Assembly (NCBI GenBank): GCA_035632095.1
Contig: DASQHM010000219.1
Coordinates: 1 to 17,685 of the forward strand
Direction of reading: 5' to 3'
From: DASQHM01 sp035632095
GTDB taxonomy: Bacteria; Pseudomonadota; Alphaproteobacteria; Ferrovibrionales; Ferrovibrionaceae
Length of the DNA stretch: 17,685 nt
Shown here: positions 1-7,608 of the stretch, piece by piece
How positions within the stretch are numbered: the stretch's first letter is position 1
How the letters are laid out: the number at the start of each line of letters is the position of its first letter
Translations under genes and position numbers: made by a program
The notes under the pieces: generated by a model
Told to the model about the DNA's origin: nothing
Database searches by the model: none
Seen by the model: only the letters and a program-made list of their open reading frames with translations

Positions 1-16
1 CCCCCCCCCCCCCCCC
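1..16. repeat. Homopolymer of 16 C at the window start
   Basis: The first 16 bases are all C and read as a run of five prolines at the head of the truncated LivG-type frame. No member of that family is known to me with such a run at this point. It most likely reflects a contig end or sequencing artefact rather than biology. Confidence 0.75.
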
Positions 17-402
17 ACGGCGACGAAGTGCGCGAGGAAGCGCTCGGCATCCTGCGCATGGTGGGTCTCGAGCGCCGCGCCGACCATTCCTCGGCCAGTC
101 TCACCCAGGTCGAGATGCGCAAGCTGGAACTGGCGCGCGCCGTGGCGGCCCGGCCGAAACTGCTCATCTCCGATGAAGCCATGGCCGGATTGTCGAACGT
201 CGAGGTCGACGACATTCTCGAGCTGCTCATGCGATTGAACGGCGAAGGGATCGCCGTGGTCATGATCGAGCACATCATGCGCGCGGTGATGAAGTTCTCG
301 GAACGCGTGATGGTTCTGGTCGCAGGCCGCAAGATCGCCGACGCCACGCCCGAAGCGGTCATCCGCAACCCCGAAGTCGAAAGGGCCTATCTTGGCGAGT
401 GA
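1..402 (+). CDS. livG: LivG-type ABC transporter ATP-binding protein, C-terminal part (5' truncated)
   Basis: This is the C-terminal half of an ATPase of the HAAT (branched-chain amino acid/amide) ABC importers, which hydrolyses ATP on the cytoplasmic side of a LivH/LivM permease pair. The frame is open from the window edge, so the Walker A part lies outside, and the GTG at 28 is unlikely to be the true start. Visible are a degenerate signature stretch (SLTQVEMRKLELARA), Walker B (LLISDEAMAGLS), an H-loop (MIEHIM) and the family ending ERAYLGE. The usual LSGGQ is replaced by LTQVE and the usual DEP by DEA. Both changes fall in a known LivG-like subgroup with LT-x-x-E-x-x-x-LELARA, so the protein is probably functional. 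It overlaps the next ATPase gene by 11 bases, as in liv operons. The substrate is not determinable. The first codons come from the C run and should not be trusted. Confidence 0.88.
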   Translation, partial: PPPPPHGDEVREEALGILRMVGLERRADHSSASLTQVEMRKLELARAVAARPKLLISDEAMAGLSNVEVDDILELLMRLNGEGIAVVMIEHIMRAVMKFSERVMVLVAGRKIADATPEAVIRNPEVERAYLGE

Positions 403-1126
403 CGGCCTTACGGTCAGCGGCGTCTCCGCCGGCTACGGCGCCGTCAACGTGCTCGAAGGCATAACGCTCGAGGTGCGGGGCGGCGAAACGGTGGTGCTGC
501 TCGGCACCAACGGCAACGGCAAGAGTACGCTGATCAAATGCATCATGGGGCTGGTGCGTCCGACCGCCGGCAGCATCGAAGCGGTGATCGACGGCGTCCA
601 TTACGATTTGGTGGGCCGCGCGCCGCACGCGGTCGTAGACCTCGGAATTGCTTTGGTGCCGGAAGGCCGGCGCCTGTTTCCGAAGCTCACGGTTGAAGAG
701 AACCTTTTGCTTGGCGCCTACCGGATGCAGGCGCGGCAGCGGATCGCGGAAAACCTCGACGCGTGCTTTACCACGTTCCCGGTGTTGAAGGACCGGCGGC
801 GGCAGCTTGCCGGCAGCATGAGCGGCGGCGAGCAGCAGATGCTGGCGCTCGCACGTGCGCTGATGTCGGCGCCGCGCATTCTGCTGGTGGACGAGCCTTC
901 GGTCGGCATCGCGCCGATTTTGGTCAGCCGTCTGATCGAGATGATCCGCGAGTTGAAGGATCGCTACAAGCTGACGGTTCTCATGGCCGAACAGAATTTC
1001 ACCCAGGCCGTCAAGATCGCCGACCGCGGCTACGTGATTGTGCACGGCCGGATCGCGTTCGAAGGCGCCTCGCCCGAGGCGCTCCGAAACAACGAGATGA
1101 TCCGCAAGTTCTACATGGGTCTGTAG
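392..1126 (+). CDS. livF: LivF-type ABC transporter ATP-binding protein
   Basis: This is the second ATPase of the same HAAT importer, 244 residues, the normal LivF length. Walker A is GTNGNGKST (residues 38-46), a slightly unusual form of GPNGAGKST that keeps the essential Gly, Lys and Ser/Thr. The signature MSGGEQQ is at 143-149 and Walker B ILLVDEPS at 163-170 with the catalytic Glu. As usual for LivF, the H-loop position holds Gln (AEQN, 199-202). The start chosen is TTG at 392, which overlaps the upstream livG-type gene by 11 bases and has an AAAGGG-like ribosome site just before it. The N-terminus fits the family and no better start lies nearby. It is followed by an intergenic promoter region, so it probably ends its operon. 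Transporter class is confident; substrate is unknown. Confidence 0.9.
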   Translation: MASDGLTVSGVSAGYGAVNVLEGITLEVRGGETVVLLGTNGNGKSTLIKCIMGLVRPTAGSIEAVIDGVHYDLVGRAPHAVVDLGIALVPEGRRLFPKLTVEENLLLGAYRMQARQRIAENLDACFTTFPVLKDRRRQLAGSMSGGEQQMLALARALMSAPRILLVDEPSVGIAPILVSRLIEMIRELKDRYKLTVLMAEQNFTQAVKIADRGYVIVHGRIAFEGASPEALRNNEMIRKFYMGL

Positions 1127-1142
1127 CGGCAGACTCCCTCGC

Positions 1143-1171
1143 TTGCCAGTTTTCGCCCGGCGCGGTTAAGT
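1143..1171 (+). promoter_or_regulatory. Putative promoter of the SDR-GNAT operon
   Basis: TTGCCA (1143-1148) and TTAAGT (1166-1171) are separated by 17 bases and resemble -35 and -10 elements. They would place transcription start near 1178, so the operator at 1181-1200 would lie just inside the transcript, where a bound repressor would block it. This is motif matching only. Confidence 0.4.
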
Positions 1172-1180
1172 ATCGGCCGT

Positions 1181-1200
1181 AAGTATCCGGTTGGTTACTT
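1181..1200. promoter_or_regulatory. Operator site 1 of a four-site regulon
   Basis: The sequence AAGTATCCGGTTGGTTACTT is an imperfect 20-bp inverted repeat (7 of 10 half-site positions pair). It aligns without gaps to three other sites in this window, with shared core GTAWCYNNNNRGTTAC. It lies 51 bases before the ATG of the SDR gene and after the end of the livF-type gene. It is probably bound by the TetR-family protein encoded at 4288-4950. Confidence 0.72.
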
Positions 1201-1251
1201 GTCGCGCGGCGGCGGAAAGCAGACCGGCGCCGCATACGAGGGAGATCCGTC

Positions 1252-2292
1252 ATGGCCGATGCCGACGCGCGGTTGCCCGATCGCTTCGAGGATGAAGCGC
1301 ATCTGGAAGAGGTGATGACGCGTCCGTCGCAGGCGCTGGTCGCCGATCTGAAGACCGTGCCCGGCGACATCATCGTGCTCGGCGTCGGCGGCAAGATGGG
1401 ACCGACCTTGGCCCGTCTGGCCAAGCGTGCGGTGCCGGACAAGCGCGTCGTCGGGGTGGCTCGCTTCAGCGAGGCCGGCTTGCGGCAAAAGCTCGAGCGG
1501 TGGGGCATCGAATGCATCGCCGCCGATCTGTTGGATCGCACCGCGATCGCTGCGTTGCCCAAGCTGCCGAACGTCGTCTATATGGCGGGCCGGAAATTCG
1601 GCTCGACGGGACTGGAAGACCTCACCTGGGCCATGAACGCCCTGGTGCCGGCCATGGTCGCCGAAGCGTTTGCCGGGTCGCGCATCGTCGCCTTCTCGAC
1701 GGGGTGCGTGTATCCCTATGTGAGCGTGCGCCACGGCGGCGCCACCGAACAGACCCCCGCCGTGCCGCCGCCCGGCGACTACGCCTATTCCTGCCTGGCC
1801 CGTGAGCGCATGTTTCATTACTTCTCCCGGACCCGCGGCACGCCGGGCCGGATCATTCGCCTGAACTACGCCATCGACATGCGCTACGGCGTGCTGCATG
1901 ACGTGGCGCAGAAGGTGCGTTCCGGAGCGCCCATCGACGTGACCACCGGCCACGTGAACGTCATCTGGCAGGGCGATGCCAATACGATGGTGCTGCGCGC
2001 GCTCGCCCACTGCACCGCGCCGACCACGCCGATCAATATCAGCGGACCCGAGACCATCAGCGTGCGCGCGCTCGGCGAGAGCTTCGGACGGCGCTTAGGC
2101 AAGACGCCGGTGTTCGTCGGAACCGAGGCTGAGACCGCCTGGCTGGTCAACACGGCGGAGGCCATGCGTCTGTTCGGCTACCCATCCGTGCCGCTCGCGC
2201 GCATGGCGGACTGGGTCGCCGATTGGATCGGCCGCGACATGCGGAGCCTTCGCAAGGAAACCCATTACGACACTCGCGATGGCAATTTTTGA
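1252..2292 (+). CDS. NAD(P)-dependent epimerase/dehydratase-like protein (extended SDR, atypical active site)
   Basis: A 346-residue Rossmann-fold protein of the extended short-chain dehydrogenase/epimerase type. The cofactor loop is GVGGKMG (44-50) after a hydrophobic first strand, and STGCVYPY (149-156) matches the Ser/Thr strand of nucleotide-sugar epimerases. The active-site tyrosine motif Y-x-x-x-K appears as YAYSC (177-181), with the normally essential lysine replaced by cysteine while the flanking L-A-x-E of the family is retained. It may therefore act by a changed mechanism, bind without catalysis, or use another residue. About 35 N-terminal residues precede the fold. The ATG at 1252 has a strong site GAGGGAG (1238-1244). 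It is first in a two-gene operon preceded by operator site 1, and its stop overlaps the GNAT gene. A role in oxidising, reducing or epimerising the compound handled by the locus is inferred. Fold is confident; reaction is unknown. Confidence 0.85.
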   Translation: MADADARLPDRFEDEAHLEEVMTRPSQALVADLKTVPGDIIVLGVGGKMGPTLARLAKRAVPDKRVVGVARFSEAGLRQKLERWGIECIAADLLDRTAIAALPKLPNVVYMAGRKFGSTGLEDLTWAMNALVPAMVAEAFAGSRIVAFSTGCVYPYVSVRHGGATEQTPAVPPPGDYAYSCLARERMFHYFSRTRGTPGRIIRLNYAIDMRYGVLHDVAQKVRSGAPIDVTTGHVNVIWQGDANTMVLRALAHCTAPTTPINISGPETISVRALGESFGRRLGKTPVFVGTEAETAWLVNTAEAMRLFGYPSVPLARMADWVADWIGRDMRSLRKETHYDTRDGNF

Positions 2293-3148
2293 CGCGGGAG
2301 CGGTTTCGATCCGCGCACTGGGCTCCGGCGACATTGCCGCGGCTGCCGCGCTGAACGCGGCGGCCGGCTGGAATCAGATCGATGCCGATTGGCGGATCAT
2401 GCTCGATCTCGGCTGCGGCTTCGCCGTCGACGGCGCGGACGGCGCGTTGGCGGCGACGGCCATCGCTCTTCCGTATGACGGTGCGTTCGGCTGGATCAGC
2501 ATGGTGCTGGTCGCTTCCGGGCACCGCCGGCGCGGATTGGCCAGCGCGCTCGTGAACCGCTGCATCGACACGTTGCGGGGCGCTGACCTGACCCCGGTGC
2601 TGGATGCGACGCCCGCCGGCCGCGATGTCTATCGCGGGCTCGGCTTCCGCGATCTTTGGGCTATGCGGCGCCTGGCCGGCGAGGCATTTGCCGATCCGGT
2701 GACACACCCGGCGGGAATCACGTTTCGCGCCGCCGTTCCGGCCGATCTTCCGGCGCTCGGCGCCTATGACGCACCGGTCTTCGGCGCCGATCGGACGGCG
2801 TTGCTGGCGCATTTGCGCGAGCGTCTGCCGCAAGCGGCCGTGGTCGCCGAGCGGGCCGGCCGGATCGCAGGCTTCGCCTTGGGGCGCGACGGCCGCCGCG
2901 CCAACCAGGTCGGACCCGTCGCGGCGGACGATGCCGGGGTCGCGGTCGCGTTGCTGGCGCGGAGCCTCGGCGCGCTTAAGGGGCCGGTCTACGTGGATGT
3001 CGCCGATCGCCATACAAGCGTCGCCGCATGGCTCGAGGCGCACGGCTTCAGGAGCGAACGTCCGCTAACCCGCATGGCGCTTGCCCGCGACCGCGCCTTC
3101 GACGATCCCAACCGTTTGTTCGCCGTGGCCGGACCCGAGCTCGGATAG
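2279..3148 (+). CDS. GNAT-family N-acetyltransferase with two GNAT-like domains
   Basis: A 289-residue cytoplasmic protein. The N-terminal domain (about 9-135) carries a good acetyl-CoA loop (motif A), [18 protein letters not shown] at 75-92, with the R/Q-x-x-G-x-G/A form and the later YRGLGF (118-123). The C-terminal part (about 147-270) resembles a second, degenerate GNAT domain ([13 protein letters not shown] at its start, [15 protein letters not shown] near its end), as in YitH-like acetyltransferases. The ATG at 2279 overlaps the preceding SDR gene by 14 bases, so translation is probably coupled and the two proteins should work together. It ends 18 bases before the convergent binding-protein gene, with no clear terminator between. 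Acetylation of an amine in the pathway substrate or product is possible; the real acceptor cannot be read from sequence. Confidence 0.85.
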   Translation: MAIFDAGAVSIRALGSGDIAAAAALNAAAGWNQIDADWRIMLDLGCGFAVDGADGALAATAIALPYDGAFGWISMVLVASGHRRRGLASALVNRCIDTLRGADLTPVLDATPAGRDVYRGLGFRDLWAMRRLAGEAFADPVTHPAGITFRAAVPADLPALGAYDAPVFGADRTALLAHLRERLPQAAVVAERAGRIAGFALGRDGRRANQVGPVAADDAGVAVALLARSLGALKGPVYVDVADRHTSVAAWLEAHGFRSERPLTRMALARDRAFDDPNRLFAVAGPELG

Positions 3149-3166
3149 CGCAGTCGCGCCGCTGGC

Positions 3167-4159
3167 CTACATCGCCATCTTGATCGACGTATCCAGGAAC
3201 TCGTTGGTGTATGCGGACTTGATGTCGAAGGGCCGCTCGACGCCGATGTAGTCCTTCACCAGGGCATAGTCGCTCGCCATGCGCGCATCGTCATGCCAGC
3301 CAAGGGCGACGTTCCGCGACGTGTTGTCGCTCATGAGCTGCTCGACTTCGCCCCAATTGGTCAGCTCGTTCTCGAATTGCAGCCCGCTGTTCGCCTCGAT
3401 CAGCGCTTGAATGCAGGGCTTCGCATCCGCAACGCAGGCGGCGAACGCCTTTTGCGTGACTTTGACGAACGCGGCGACCGTGGTTCTGTGCGTTTTCAAA
3501 TATTCGCCGTTGACGATGATCGAATTGCCGTACGGGTTCAGGCCGGCGTCCTTCCAGGCGAGGAATCCCATGTCGGCGCCGAGTTCCTTGGTGAAGACGT
3601 GGTGCAGGTTGTAGAACGACGTGGTGGCGTCGATCGCGTGTGCCTTGAGCGCCGCGAGCTTCGCGTTGGCGTCGATGTTGACCCAGGTCACCGAATTCGG
3701 ATCGATGCCATTGGCCTTGGCGAGCGCCGGCCACATGGTGCGGGCGCCGTCGCCGGCCGGATTACCGATCTTCTTGCCGACCAGATCCTTCACGCCCTTG
3801 ATGCCGGAGCTCTTGAGCCAATAGAGCCCTTGCGGCGAATTGGCATAGACGTTGTAGACGGCGACCAGGTCGGCGCCCTTGCCGCGGGCGACCAGCACGC
3901 CGCCCATGTCGGCGAGACCGATCGGATCGGCGCCGGCGCCGACTTTCTGCGCCGCGACGGCCGAACCCTTGCCTTGTTCGATGTCGAGATCGACGCCCGC
4001 CTTTTCATACCAGCCGAGTTTCTTGGCGTAGTAGTACGGCGCGTGATCGCCGCCCGCGACCCAGTTGAGGATGAAGCCGACCTTTTCGCTGGCTTCGGCG
4101 TTTGCCAGCGGCGCGAGAGCCATCAAGGCGCCGACGGCTGCCGGAATGAAACGCTGCAT
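3167..4159 (-). CDS. ABC transporter periplasmic substrate-binding protein, NMT1/THI5-like (SsuA/TauA/ThiY superfamily)
   Basis: A 330-residue exported binding protein. The N-terminus has a basic start, a hydrophobic core and an ANA cleavage site near residues 19-21, a typical Sec signal peptide. The mature start matches the NMT1 family: VGFILNWVAGGDHAPYYYAK (27-46), then GWYEKAGVDLDI. KDLVGKKIGNP (124-134) is the usual lobe strand. Two cysteines (242 and 249) could form a disulfide. The ATG at 4159 is preceded by GGGAGG at good spacing. It is transcribed away from the TetR-type gene, from a region holding the best operator of the set. Its permease and ATPase are not adjacent but lie at 6841-8381 under another copy of that operator. 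Relatives bind aliphatic sulfonates, taurine, pyrimidine thiamin precursors or aromatics, so the ligand remains open. Confidence 0.92.
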   Translation of the reverse strand: MQRFIPAAVGALMALAPLANAEASEKVGFILNWVAGGDHAPYYYAKKLGWYEKAGVDLDIEQGKGSAVAAQKVGAGADPIGLADMGGVLVARGKGADLVAVYNVYANSPQGLYWLKSSGIKGVKDLVGKKIGNPAGDGARTMWPALAKANGIDPNSVTWVNIDANAKLAALKAHAIDATTSFYNLHHVFTKELGADMGFLAWKDAGLNPYGNSIIVNGEYLKTHRTTVAAFVKVTQKAFAACVADAKPCIQALIEANSGLQFENELTNWGEVEQLMSDNTSRNVALGWHDDARMASDYALVKDYIGVERPFDIKSAYTNEFLDTSIKMAM

Positions 4160-4217
4160 GAGGTGTCCTCCCGTCTACGGGCCCGCGCCGCGCGTGGTTC
4201 CGCCGCTATGCTCGCGA

Positions 4218-4246
4218 TTGACCTTGCCGATGGCTTCGGGCGTAAT
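4218..4246 (+). promoter_or_regulatory. Putative promoter of the TetR-family gene
   Basis: TTGACC (4218-4223) and CGTAAT (4241-4246) are separated by 17 bases. Transcription would start about 4253, inside the palindrome at 4250-4269, which fits autorepression. The match is good at -35 and moderate at -10. The opposite promoter for the binding-protein gene must lie in the same 128-base gap but I cannot place it firmly. Confidence 0.42.
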
Positions 4247-4249
4247 CCA

Positions 4250-4269
4250 TTGTAACCATATGGTTACAA
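4250..4269. promoter_or_regulatory. Operator site 2: perfect 20-bp palindrome in the divergent TetR/binding-protein promoter
   Basis: TTGTAACCATATGGTTACAA is an exact palindrome. Symmetry extends outward to 4246-4273 with one mismatched pair. It lies between the binding-protein gene (- strand, start 4159) and the TetR-type gene (start 4288), the classic place for a TetR autoregulatory operator. It is the most symmetric of the four sites that share GTAWCYNNNNRGTTAC, so it may be the strongest. Confidence 0.85.
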
Positions 4270-4287
4270 AGGACGATAGATAGCGAC

Positions 4288-4950
4288 ATGGGGAGAGTCA
4301 ATCGGTCCGCCGTCCGCAAGGCGAAGGCAACACCCTTGCGGCGGCGTCCCGACGTAACCCGGCGTCGAATATTCGAGGCCGCCGCGGCGGAATTCGCCGG
4401 CAAGGGCCTGGCCGGCGCCCGCGTCGACGAGATCGCACGCCGTGCCGGCAGCAACAAGCGCATGCTCTACCAATACTACGGCAACAAGGAAGCGCTGTGG
4501 CTCAGCGTTCTCGAACACGCTTATGAAGCCATCCGCGAGGAAGAACGGCTGCTCGACGTCGGCCGGCTCGATCCGGTGGAAGGCATGCGCCGGCTCGTTG
4601 CCTACAACGTGCGCTATACCGGGGCGCATCCCGAATTCATCGCCTTGCTCAACAGCGAAAACCTGCATCGAGCCCGCTACCTGAAAAAATCCCGCAAGGT
4701 GCAGAGCCTCTATTCGCCGCTGCTCGCCATGATCGGCGATGTGCTAGAGCGCGGGCGCCGACAGGGCGTGTTCCGGAGCGGAGTCGATCCGATGCAGCTC
4801 TACATTTCCATCGCCTCGCTCGGATACTTCTACTATTCGAACATCCATACGCTCTCCACCATCTTCGGCAGGAAACTGTCGTCGGCCAAGGCACGAAAGG
4901 CCCGGGAGCGGCACGTGGTCGACATGGTGCTCGGCTACCTGAAATCGTGA
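4288..4950 (+). CDS. TetR/AcrR-family transcriptional regulator
   Basis: A 220-residue DNA-binding regulator of usual TetR length. After a basic tail (1-25), the N-terminal domain runs about 22-70: TRRRIFEAAAAEFAGKGLAG, then the helix-turn-helix VDEIARRAGSNKRMLYQYYG (46-65) followed by NKEALW, all highly typical. The C-terminal ligand and dimerisation domain (about 75-220) has aromatic-rich helices, including YISIASLGYFYYSNIH (172-187), that could line an effector pocket. The start is ATG 4288, 18 bases after the perfect palindrome. The gene sits centrally among four transcription units that each carry the same operator, so it is the natural candidate for the local regulator: a repressor released by a pathway compound. 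That link is inferred; the family call is firm. Confidence 0.95.
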   Translation: MGRVNRSAVRKAKATPLRRRPDVTRRRIFEAAAAEFAGKGLAGARVDEIARRAGSNKRMLYQYYGNKEALWLSVLEHAYEAIREEERLLDVGRLDPVEGMRRLVAYNVRYTGAHPEFIALLNSENLHRARYLKKSRKVQSLYSPLLAMIGDVLERGRRQGVFRSGVDPMQLYISIASLGYFYYSNIHTLSTIFGRKLSSAKARKARERHVVDMVLGYLKS

Positions 4951-4957
4951 GCCAGGG

Positions 4958-4987
4958 TTGACAGGCTGGCCGGGATGCGAAAACGTA
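4958..4987 (+). promoter_or_regulatory. Putative promoter of the transport/lyase operon
   Basis: A consensus -35 hexamer TTGACA lies at 4958-4963, just after the TetR-type stop codon. A -10 element is weak; AAACGT or AACGTA at 4981-4987 would be 17-18 bases downstream and overlaps the left half of operator site 3. The operator would then cover the -10 and start region. Confidence 0.4.
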
Positions 4988-5002
4988 ACCGGATAGTTAC
5001 TT
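4983..5002. promoter_or_regulatory. Operator site 3 of the regulon
   Basis: ACGTAACCGGATAGTTACTT is an imperfect 20-bp inverted repeat with GTAAC and GTTAC half-sites at the same spacing as in sites 2 and 4. It ends 13 bases before the ATG of the six-gene operon, so a bound protein should directly obstruct transcription. Confidence 0.8.
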
Positions 5003-5015
5003 TCGAGGCGTGGGT

Positions 5016-6077
5016 ATGCCGCTGACGTGGACCGACCTGCCGGACGACGTGCTGATGGTCCTCCGCCGGGGCGCGGTGATACCGGCGCATCTGCTGGCGC
5101 TCGACGCGTCGCGCAAGCTCGACCCAAGGCGCCAGCGGGCGCTCAGCCGCTACTACATCGATGCGGGCGCCGGCGGCCTCGCCGTGGGCGTGCACTCGAC
5201 CCAATTCGCCATCCGCGACGCCGGCCTCTACGAGCCGGTGCTAAGACTTGCAGCCGAAACGGCTGCCGCCTGGACCAAGCGGCCACTGGTGATGATCGGC
5301 GGCCTCGCCGGCAAGACCGCACAGGCGGTCAAAGAAGCGGATTTGGCCGCCGGCCTCGGCTATCACGCCGGGCTGCTCAGCCTTGCCGCCATGAAAGGCG
5401 CCGGCGAGGACGAGCTGATTGCGCATTGCCGCGATGTGGCGAAGCGCATCCCGCTGGTCGGGTTCTACCTGCAACCGGCTGTCGGTGGCATTCACCTGCC
5501 GGCGAGCTTCTGGCGCCGCCTGGCCGAGATCGACAACGTGATCGCCATCAAGATCGCGCCGTTCAACCGCTATCGTACCCTCGACGTGCTGCGCGGCGTG
5601 GTGATGGCGGGGGCGCAGGATCGCATCGCGCTCTACACCGGCAACGACGATCACGTGGTGCTCGACCTGCTGACGCCCTTTGCGATTCGCCACGGCGGCC
5701 GCGAGACGATCGTGCGCATCAAGGGCGGCTTGCTCGGCCATTGGAGCGTGTGGGTCAAGACGGCCGTTGAGCTGCTCGAGCGAATCCATAAGGCCGTGGC
5801 GGCGGGGCGCATCGACGACGCATTGCTGTCGCTCGAAACCAAGATCACCGATTGCAACGCGGCATTCTTCGACGTGGCTCACGATTTCCACGGCTGCATC
5901 GCCGGATGCCACGAAGTTCTGCGCCGGCAGGGATTGCTTGCGGGAATCTGGTGTCTCGATCCGAACGAAGGCTTGAGCCCGGGACAGGCGGCGGAGATCG
6001 ACCGCGTCTCAGCCGCGTATCCCGACCTGGCGGACGACGGGTTCGTGGCCGCCAATCGCGAACGGTGGCTGGCATGA
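5016..6077 (+). CDS. Dihydrodipicolinate synthase/N-acetylneuraminate lyase (DapA) family protein
   Basis: A 353-residue TIM-barrel protein of the Schiff-base aldolase/lyase family, somewhat longer than the usual 290-310. GAGGLAVGVHSTQF (51-64) sits where DapA has its GxxGE-type loop. GFYLQPAVGG (149-158) supplies the expected Tyr151 in place of the YN-x-P motif. NVIAIKIAPFN (174-184) supplies Lys179, the expected imine-forming lysine. YTGNDD (207-212) follows on the next strand. The start chosen is ATG 5016, with GAGG at 5005-5008 seven bases upstream; an in-frame GTG at 5010 would overlap that site. Its stop overlaps the dioxygenase start (ATGA). It opens the operon controlled by site 3. 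Family members cleave or dehydrate 2-keto-3-deoxy acids, which suits the enolase-superfamily gene downstream, but the loop changes mean the substrate is not one of the well-known ones. Confidence 0.85.
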   Translation: MPLTWTDLPDDVLMVLRRGAVIPAHLLALDASRKLDPRRQRALSRYYIDAGAGGLAVGVHSTQFAIRDAGLYEPVLRLAAETAAAWTKRPLVMIGGLAGKTAQAVKEADLAAGLGYHAGLLSLAAMKGAGEDELIAHCRDVAKRIPLVGFYLQPAVGGIHLPASFWRRLAEIDNVIAIKIAPFNRYRTLDVLRGVVMAGAQDRIALYTGNDDHVVLDLLTPFAIRHGGRETIVRIKGGLLGHWSVWVKTAVELLERIHKAVAAGRIDDALLSLETKITDCNAAFFDVAHDFHGCIAGCHEVLRRQGLLAGIWCLDPNEGLSPGQAAEIDRVSAAYPDLADDGFVAANRERWLA

Positions 6078-6817
6078 CGTTGGCCCCGGCGGAGATCGAT
6101 GCGTTCCGGCGCCTCGGCCACCTCACGGTGCCCGGCGTGTTCCGGCCGGAGGAGATGCTGGCGGTCATCGCCGTTATCGAGCGTTGGGGCGAGGCGTTCC
6201 TGGCCGACCTGCCGCCCGGCCAGCGGCGCTGGTATGTGGACGGCGGCGTCAAAGCGCGCGAGGTTCTACGCAAGCTCGACAATCCGCACTTTCATTGCGC
6301 CGCGGTGCGCCGCTTGGCTTCTGACCCGCGCCTCACGTCGTTGGTGCATCAACTCATCGGCACGGGATTGAGCGTCTATTTCAGCCAGATCTTCTTCAAG
6401 GCGCCCGAAGGCGGTGGGCCGAAGCCCGCGCATCAGGACAATTTCTATTTCGGCCCCAACAACCGCGATGGCGTTGTGACGGCGTGGATCGCGCTCGACG
6501 ACGCGACCGTCGAGAACGGATGCATGTTTTTCGGCGAGGGGACCAACTTCGGGCCAGTGCTGCACCATGTCGCGCCGGACGGCGAGCCGTTCAATCTGCA
6601 ACTGCCGCCCGAAGCGCTTGCGCGCCAGCCCATGACCCCGGCGCCGGTGAAGCGAGGCGGCGTATCGTTCCACCACGGCAATACCTTCCACCAATCGAGC
6701 TCGAACCTCTCCAAGCGCTGGCGGCGCGCCTGCGCGCTCCACTACGTCAACGGCGAGACCATTTTCGCCACCCCGGCATTGCCCTACGATGAGTCGAAGT
6801 TCGTGCGCATAGACTAG
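6074..6817 (+). CDS. Phytanoyl-CoA dioxygenase (PhyH) family Fe(II)/2-oxoglutarate-dependent oxygenase
   Basis: A 247-residue cytoplasmic non-heme iron oxygenase. The double-stranded beta-helix motif is visible: HQD (His120, Asp122) and the distal histidine in HHGNTFHQSSSN (His206), forming the 2-His-1-carboxylate iron site. RWRRACALHYVN (215-226) provides the arginine that holds 2-oxoglutarate. The N-terminal FRRLGHLTVPGVF (11-23) is also family-typical. The ATG at 6074 overlaps the preceding stop as ATGA, and an open frame extending upstream is a shadow. The family hydroxylates phytanoyl-CoA, ectoine, aminophosphonates and many natural products, so the substrate is unknown. In a catabolic operon it could open an otherwise inert or alkylated compound by hydroxylation. 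Confidence 0.9.
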   Translation: MTLAPAEIDAFRRLGHLTVPGVFRPEEMLAVIAVIERWGEAFLADLPPGQRRWYVDGGVKAREVLRKLDNPHFHCAAVRRLASDPRLTSLVHQLIGTGLSVYFSQIFFKAPEGGGPKPAHQDNFYFGPNNRDGVVTAWIALDDATVENGCMFFGEGTNFGPVLHHVAPDGEPFNLQLPPEALARQPMTPAPVKRGGVSFHHGNTFHQSSSNLSKRWRRACALHYVNGETIFATPALPYDESKFVRID

Positions 6818-6840
6818 GGCGCGGGGAAAGGCTCTCGGCG

Positions 6841-7608
6841 ATGGGACGTTCCGGCGAACCGCTCGGCCGCTACACGATAGCCGTCGGCGCGCATCTGCTG
6901 CTGATCGCGGCATGGCAGATCTTCGTGGTCTACGGGCACGTACCGAAATTTGTCATGCCGACGCCGATCGAGACCGTCGGCGCGCTGTTCGGCGACAACT
7001 ACCGCTGGGGCACCAACATCCTCGCCACGGCCACGGAGATATTCGGCGGCTATTTCCTGGCGGTCGCCGTCGGCGTCGGCCTGGCGCTGGCGTTCTCCTG
7101 GTCGCGCCCGCTCGAAGCGGCGTTCATGCCGGTGCTGGTCAGCCTCAACATGATCCCCAAGGTCGCGCTCGGACCGCTGGTGATCGTCTGGTTCTCCTAC
7201 GGCATCGTGCCGAACATGGTGATCGCGTTCTCGATCTGCTTCTTCCCGGTCGTATTGACCACGGCGCGGGGTTTACGCGAAGTCGAGCCCGATTTGCTGG
7301 ACCTGGTGCGCTCGCTCAAAGGTTCGCGCTGGCAGATCTTCACCAAGATCCAGCTTCCCGGCGCCTTGCCCTACATCTTCTCCGGCATGAAGGTGGCCGC
7401 GATCCTGGCCGTCGCCGGCGCCGTCGTCGGCGAGTTCCTCGGCTCGGACAAGGGACTCGGCTATCTGATGCTGCAGGTGCAGGTGACGCTCGACACGCCG
7501 GCCATGTTCATGGCGGTCCTGCTCATCACCCTGATCGGCGTCGCGCTCTACGGCATGGTGCTGGCGCTCGAGCACGCGCTGGTCGTGCGCGACGCGCGGA
7601 TCGAATGA
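6841..7608 (+). CDS. ABC transporter permease, SsuC/TauC/ThiX-like
   Basis: A 255-residue inner-membrane protein with about six hydrophobic segments (around 12-31, 65-87, 97-120, 123-141, 184-200 and 222-245). The cytoplasmic EAA loop that docks the ATPase lies at about 149-184, including EPDLLDLVRSLKGSRWQIF followed by LPGALPYIFSG. These match permeases of the nitrate/sulfonate/taurine/pyrimidine importers and pair with the NMT1-type binding protein at 3167-4159. The start at ATG 6841 follows a GGGGAAAGG-rich ribosome site. The stop overlaps the ATPase start by four bases (ATGA). A single permease gene implies a homodimer. Confidence 0.93.
   Translation: MGRSGEPLGRYTIAVGAHLLLIAAWQIFVVYGHVPKFVMPTPIETVGALFGDNYRWGTNILATATEIFGGYFLAVAVGVGLALAFSWSRPLEAAFMPVLVSLNMIPKVALGPLVIVWFSYGIVPNMVIAFSICFFPVVLTTARGLREVEPDLLDLVRSLKGSRWQIFTKIQLPGALPYIFSGMKVAAILAVAGAVVGEFLGSDKGLGYLMLQVQVTLDTPAMFMAVLLITLIGVALYGMVLALEHALVVRDARIE

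Noticed and set aside
4351..4370. Possible fifth operator beginning GTAACC inside the TetR-type gene
   Set aside because: Only the left half matches; the expected right half GGTTAC is absent and the position is inside coding sequence.
6912..7604. Upstream extension of the SsuB-like ATPase frame
   Set aside because: It overlaps the permease gene in another frame; the true start is the ATGA overlap at 7605.
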